A stretch of 9,007 bases of DNA from Ga0074130 sp035492055 (GTDB taxonomy: Bacteria; Pseudomonadota; Gammaproteobacteria; Burkholderiales; Rhodocyclaceae), in contig DATJJR010000083.1 in the NCBI GenBank assembly GCA_035492055.1, positions 1-9,007 on the forward strand. The letters are read 5' to 3'. The notes below the pieces were generated by a model, which made no database searches, was not told the DNA's origin, and saw nothing but the letters and a program-made list of their open reading frames with translations. This document shows, piece after piece, positions 6,790 to 9,007 of this stretch. How positions within the stretch are numbered: position 1 is the first letter of the stretch; every line of letters begins with the position of its first letter. The translations under genes and the position numbers were made by a program.

Positions 6790-7530
6790 ATGACCGATCC
6801 GCTTTCACGCATTCGTGTTGTTCTTTCACGTACCAGCCATCCGGGCAACATCGGCGCGGCTGCACGTGCAATGAAAACAATGGGCCTGTCGCGCCTTTAT
6901 CTTGTTGCACCGAAACATTTGCCCGAGGAGCAGGCCATTGCCATGGCTTCGGGAGCCGATGACGTTCTTGCCGCCGCAACCATAGTGAGCTCACTGGAAG
7001 AGGCGTTGCACGGTACCGTGTTTGCCGTTGCCATGACGGCGCGTCGACGCGATTTGTCTGCGCCGATCGTTTGGGTGCGCGAAGCGGTTGCCAACGCCGT
7101 GGCCATGACCGGGCAGGGCGAGGTTGCACTGGTGTTCGGTAACGAAACCGCCGGTCTGACGAACCAGGAAACCGATCTCTGCCAATTGCTGGCGATGATT
7201 CCGGCGAATGCTGAATACAGTTCACTGAATCTGGCCGCTGCCGTGCAAGTGGCATGTTACGAATTGCGCCTTGCCGGCACCGACGTCGGTGCGCCACCGC
7301 CAATCAACGAGGCTGGTTTGCCGGCAACGCACGAGGAAGTCGAAGGCTTGGTCGGCCATCTCGAAGCTGCGGCCATTGGCAGCGGTTTTCTCGACCCGGC
7401 GCAACCCAAGCGCCTGATTCCGCGCATGCGACGCTTGTTCGCTCGGGCCGCCCTGGAAAAGGAAGAAGTGATGATTCTGCGCGGCATGCTGGCGGCATTG
7501 ATGAAACCGGAAAAACCAAAATCCGAGTAA
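6790..7530 (+). CDS. trmJ: tRNA (cytidine/uridine-32 2'-O)-methyltransferase TrmJ
   Basis: TrmJ methylates the ribose 2'-hydroxyl of nucleotide 32 in the anticodon loop of some tRNAs using S-adenosylmethionine. The 246-residue product matches the E. coli length. The three SPOUT-family motifs are in order: SHPGNIGAAARAMKTMGL (16-33, with N20 and R26), FGNETAGLTN (116-125) and PANAEYSSLNLAAAVQ (138-153). The last two form the knotted cofactor-binding site, and the enzyme should act as a dimer. The helical C-terminal part (about 170-240, ending in a basic PKSE tail) is typical of this family. No Shine-Dalgarno sequence precedes ATG 6790, so translation may be weak or nearly leaderless. In many proteobacteria this gene lies directly upstream of iscR or cysE, as here, and may be co-transcribed with them. 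Confidence 0.95.
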   Translation: MTDPLSRIRVVLSRTSHPGNIGAAARAMKTMGLSRLYLVAPKHLPEEQAIAMASGADDVLAAATIVSSLEEALHGTVFAVAMTARRRDLSAPIVWVREAVANAVAMTGQGEVALVFGNETAGLTNQETDLCQLLAMIPANAEYSSLNLAAAVQVACYELRLAGTDVGAPPPINEAGLPATHEEVEGLVGHLEAAAIGSGFLDPAQPKRLIPRMRRLFARAALEKEEVMILRGMLAALMKPEKPKSE

Positions 7531-7613
7531 AATAGTCGGATATAAATCGGTCTTCACTTCGGCCCTTTGGTTTGAGGTGAAAGCCTTGAAAGCCCCGAAG
7601 GAGAGCCTGTTCC
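7531..7613 (+). promoter_or_regulatory. trmJ-cysE spacer with cysE ribosome binding site
   Basis: The spacer is 83 bp. AAGGAG at 7598-7603 is a strong Shine-Dalgarno sequence 10 bases before the cysE start. TATAAA at 7541-7546 could be a -10 element, but no -35 hexamer sits at the right distance. There is no strong terminator after trmJ, so read-through from trmJ into cysE is plausible. Confidence 0.45.
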
Positions 7614-8366
7614 ATGTTTCGCCATCTGCGTGAGGATATTGCCAGCGTATTTGCCCGCGATCCTGCGGCACGTTCGACTTGGGAAGTCCTGACCTGTTAT
7701 CCGGGTTTTCACGCGCTGACCTTTCATCGCCTCTCGCACTGGTTGTGGCGCGCGCGTTTGCGCTGGCTTGCCCGTTTTACCTCGCACATGGCGCGCTGGC
7801 TGACCGGTATTGAAATTCACCCAGGCGCGACCATCGGCCGCCGTGTCTTCATCGATCACGGCATGGGCGTGGTCATTGGTGAAACGGCCGAAATCTGCGA
7901 CGACGTCACGCTGTATCACGGCGTGACGCTCGGCGGTACCTCGTGGCAAAAGGGCAAGCGGCATCCAACGTTGAAGGCTGGTGTGGTGGTGGGCGCCGGT
8001 GCCAAGATTCTCGGTCCGATCACGTTGCATGAAGGCGCCAAGATTGGCTCGAATGCCGTGGTAGTGCGGGATGTCCCTGCCGGCGCAACAGCCGTGGGTA
8101 TTCCGGCCCGCGTCATTGAGGCTGAACGGGACAAAGCGCGTGAGGAAAAGGCCGAAGCCATGGGCTTTTCTGCCTACGCCGTGACACGTAACGAGGACGA
8201 CCCACTGACCAAGGCCATTCACGGCCTGCTTGACCACGCCGTGGAAACCGATAAACGCCTGGAGCATTTGCGCACCCAGTTGGAGCGTGCCGGTGTGCCG
8301 ATCGAGGACGACCTTGCGACCGCCGAAAAATTTGACCCTCATGCCCTGGGGAAAATAGTTGACTGA
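7614..8366 (+). CDS. cysE: Serine O-acetyltransferase CysE
   Basis: CysE transfers an acetyl group from acetyl-CoA to L-serine to give O-acetylserine, the precursor of cysteine. The 250-residue protein has a short helical N-terminal part, about 60 residues, instead of the roughly 140 of E. coli CysE (273 residues). This is the short form seen in many bacteria, sometimes called EpsC-like. A left-handed beta-helix of hexapeptide repeats follows (about 66-165): IEIHPGATIG, DHGMGVVIGET with D81-H82, YHGVTLGGT with H102, then GAGAKILGP and AKIGSNAVVVRDVP. H102 and the aspartate-histidine pair fit the catalytic residues of the family. The C-terminal 85 residues are charged and partly helical, ending KIVD rather than in the ...I tail that binds CysK in E. 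coli, so cysteine synthase complex formation and feedback are uncertain. It is followed by iscR, linking cysteine supply to Fe-S cluster assembly. Confidence 0.95.
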   Translation: MFRHLREDIASVFARDPAARSTWEVLTCYPGFHALTFHRLSHWLWRARLRWLARFTSHMARWLTGIEIHPGATIGRRVFIDHGMGVVIGETAEICDDVTLYHGVTLGGTSWQKGKRHPTLKAGVVVGAGAKILGPITLHEGAKIGSNAVVVRDVPAGATAVGIPARVIEAERDKAREEKAEAMGFSAYAVTRNEDDPLTKAIHGLLDHAVETDKRLEHLRTQLERAGVPIEDDLATAEKFDPHALGKIVD

Positions 8367-8419
8367 TTTTGTCGGGATATTTGATATACTTGAGTGAAAC
8401 TGTCGGGTAATACGATAAC
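8359..8419 (+). promoter_or_regulatory. Candidate iscR promoter elements
   Basis: Two overlapping possibilities are visible. TTGACT (8359-8364), overlapping the cysE stop, and TATACT (8385-8390) are good hexamers but 20 bp apart. TTGAGT (8390-8395) and GATAAC (8414-8419) are 18 bp apart with the first inside the IscR site, as expected if IscR blocks RNA polymerase. Either way the IscR site overlaps the promoter. Which is used cannot be decided here. Confidence 0.5.
8386..8410 (+). promoter_or_regulatory. IscR type 1 binding site upstream of iscR
   Basis: Compared by eye with the 25-bp type 1 consensus of E. coli IscR, this stretch agrees at 22 positions. It shows the ATA start, TTGAGT half, AAA centre, TGTCGGGTA half and near-palindromic symmetry. 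Holo-IscR ([2Fe-2S]-bound) binds such sites to repress the isc operon when clusters are plentiful. It is 61 bp upstream of the iscR start, so it most likely autoregulates iscR and the genes behind it. Confidence 0.85.
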
Positions 8420-8471
8420 GCGACAGCAGAGCATGTCCCAGAGTCCGCCACCAGGCTAAGAGGAAACCACG

Positions 8472-8948
8472 ATGCGACTGACTACCAAAGGCCGTTTCGC
8501 CGTTACTGCAATGATCGATCTCGCCATGCGCCAGCATGAAGGGCCGGTTACGCTCGCCGGTATCAGTGAACGTCAGCGCATCTCGCTGTCCTATCTCGAA
8601 CAATTGTTCGGCAAGCTGCGGCGCCATGCATTGGTCGCCAGCGTGCGTGGTCCGGGCGGTGGTTACTGTCTTGCCAAGCCAATGGAGCATGTGTCGGTCG
8701 CCGATATCGTGCATGCCGTGGACGAACCGCTGGATGCCACGCAATGTGGTGGCAAGAAGAATTGCCACGACGATCGTACCTGCATGACTCACACGCTGTG
8801 GACGAATCTCAACGCCAAGATGACTGAATATCTGCGTTCGGTCAGTCTTGCTGATCTGGTGGCCGAACAGAAGCGTCACCCCGAAAACAATGCACCATGC
8901 ACTACGGTGCTGCGCGATGAGCGTGCTCGCCAGAGCGCGGTGGTTTGA
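8472..8948 (+). CDS. iscR: Iron-sulfur cluster regulator IscR
   Basis: IscR is a DNA-binding protein of the Rrf2 family that carries a [2Fe-2S] cluster and represses iscRSUA when clusters are sufficient; without the cluster it regulates other genes. The protein is 158 residues (E. coli 162). The N-terminus is a winged helix (MRLTTKGRFAVTAMIDLA, recognition helix near SLSYLEQLFGKLRR, wing at RGPGGGY). The cluster ligands C92, C98, C104 and H107 fall exactly where they do in E. coli IscR. Extra cysteines occur at 66 and 143 but need not be ligands. The start at 8472 has a good ribosome binding site (AGAGGAAA). It is preceded by its probable own operator and followed after 12 bp by a cysteine desulfurase gene, an isc operon layout. 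Confidence 0.97.
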   Translation: MRLTTKGRFAVTAMIDLAMRQHEGPVTLAGISERQRISLSYLEQLFGKLRRHALVASVRGPGGGYCLAKPMEHVSVADIVHAVDEPLDATQCGGKKNCHDDRTCMTHTLWTNLNAKMTEYLRSVSLADLVAEQKRHPENNAPCTTVLRDERARQSAVV

Positions 8949-8960
8949 TCGGAGCCTGTG

Positions 8961-9007
8961 ATGTTTGCCCCGGCCTATCTCGACTACAACGCCACCACGC
9001 CGCTTGA
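8961..9007 (+). CDS. Cysteine desulfurase, N-terminus only (window ends)
   Basis: Fifteen codons are visible, MFAPAYLDYNATTPL, and the frame runs off the window. YLDYNATTPL is the typical opening of pyridoxal-phosphate cysteine desulfurases (IscS/NifS family), which release sulfur from cysteine for Fe-S clusters, thiolated tRNA and other uses. GGAG (8951-8954) precedes the ATG at good spacing, and iscR ends 12 bp upstream, so it is the next gene of an isc-type operon. Whether it is iscS itself or an additional NifS-type desulfurase before iscS cannot be decided from this fragment; the opening is less like the E. coli start (MKLPIYLDYSATTPV). Confidence 0.88.
   Translation, partial: MFAPAYLDYNATTPL

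Noticed and set aside
7554..8879. Long minus-strand open frame (441 codons) covering cysE and iscR
   Set aside because: It lies antisense to two clearly recognised genes with intact motifs, and its translation resembles no family I know; it is a frame shadow of GC-rich DNA.

Overview
The window looks like a betaproteobacterial chromosome. The evidence is the order suhB (divergent) / trmJ - cysE - iscR - cysteine desulfurase, which I know from Betaproteobacteria (Rhodocyclales and Nitrosomonadales-like genomes come to mind), together with fairly GC-rich coding DNA. Assignment below class level is a guess. Seven full-length genes can be named by family, one short gene is unrecognised, and one gene runs off the right edge.

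Left edge (1 to about 430) is accessory DNA. Positions 1-140 look like the right end of an IS21-family insertion sequence: two near-identical terminal repeats 34 bp apart, ending in CA. The element runs into the 3' end of a small minus-strand gene of unknown function, so that gene's last 8 or 9 codons appear to come from the IS. This stretch is clearly poorer in G+C than the rest (43 of 100 bases in 141-240, against 38 of 60 in 7021-7080). Copies of TGTCCATA lie in front of the small gene and could be an operator.

Middle (667-5763) holds three signalling or unknown-function genes. The first is a PAS-GAF-GGDEF diguanylate cyclase on the plus strand with intact active site and inhibitory site. 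It converges with a 687-residue protein of about eleven TPR repeats fused to an ATP-grasp-like domain; their stop codons are 2 bp apart. Upstream of that, on the same minus strand, is a membrane chemoreceptor (methyl-accepting chemotaxis protein) with its own strong terminator. The TPR/ATP-grasp protein is the least understood gene here and the best candidate for new biochemistry.

Right (5923-9007) is core metabolism. suhB (inositol monophosphatase family) is divergent from trmJ (tRNA 2'-O-methyltransferase), followed by cysE (serine acetyltransferase, first step of cysteine synthesis), iscR (Fe-S cluster-sensing repressor) and the first codons of a cysteine desulfurase. The last three are linked in function: CysE makes the precursor of cysteine, the desulfurase takes sulfur from cysteine for Fe-S clusters, and IscR senses cluster supply. 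A convincing IscR type 1 operator lies between cysE and iscR. No rRNA, tRNA or CRISPR array was seen.
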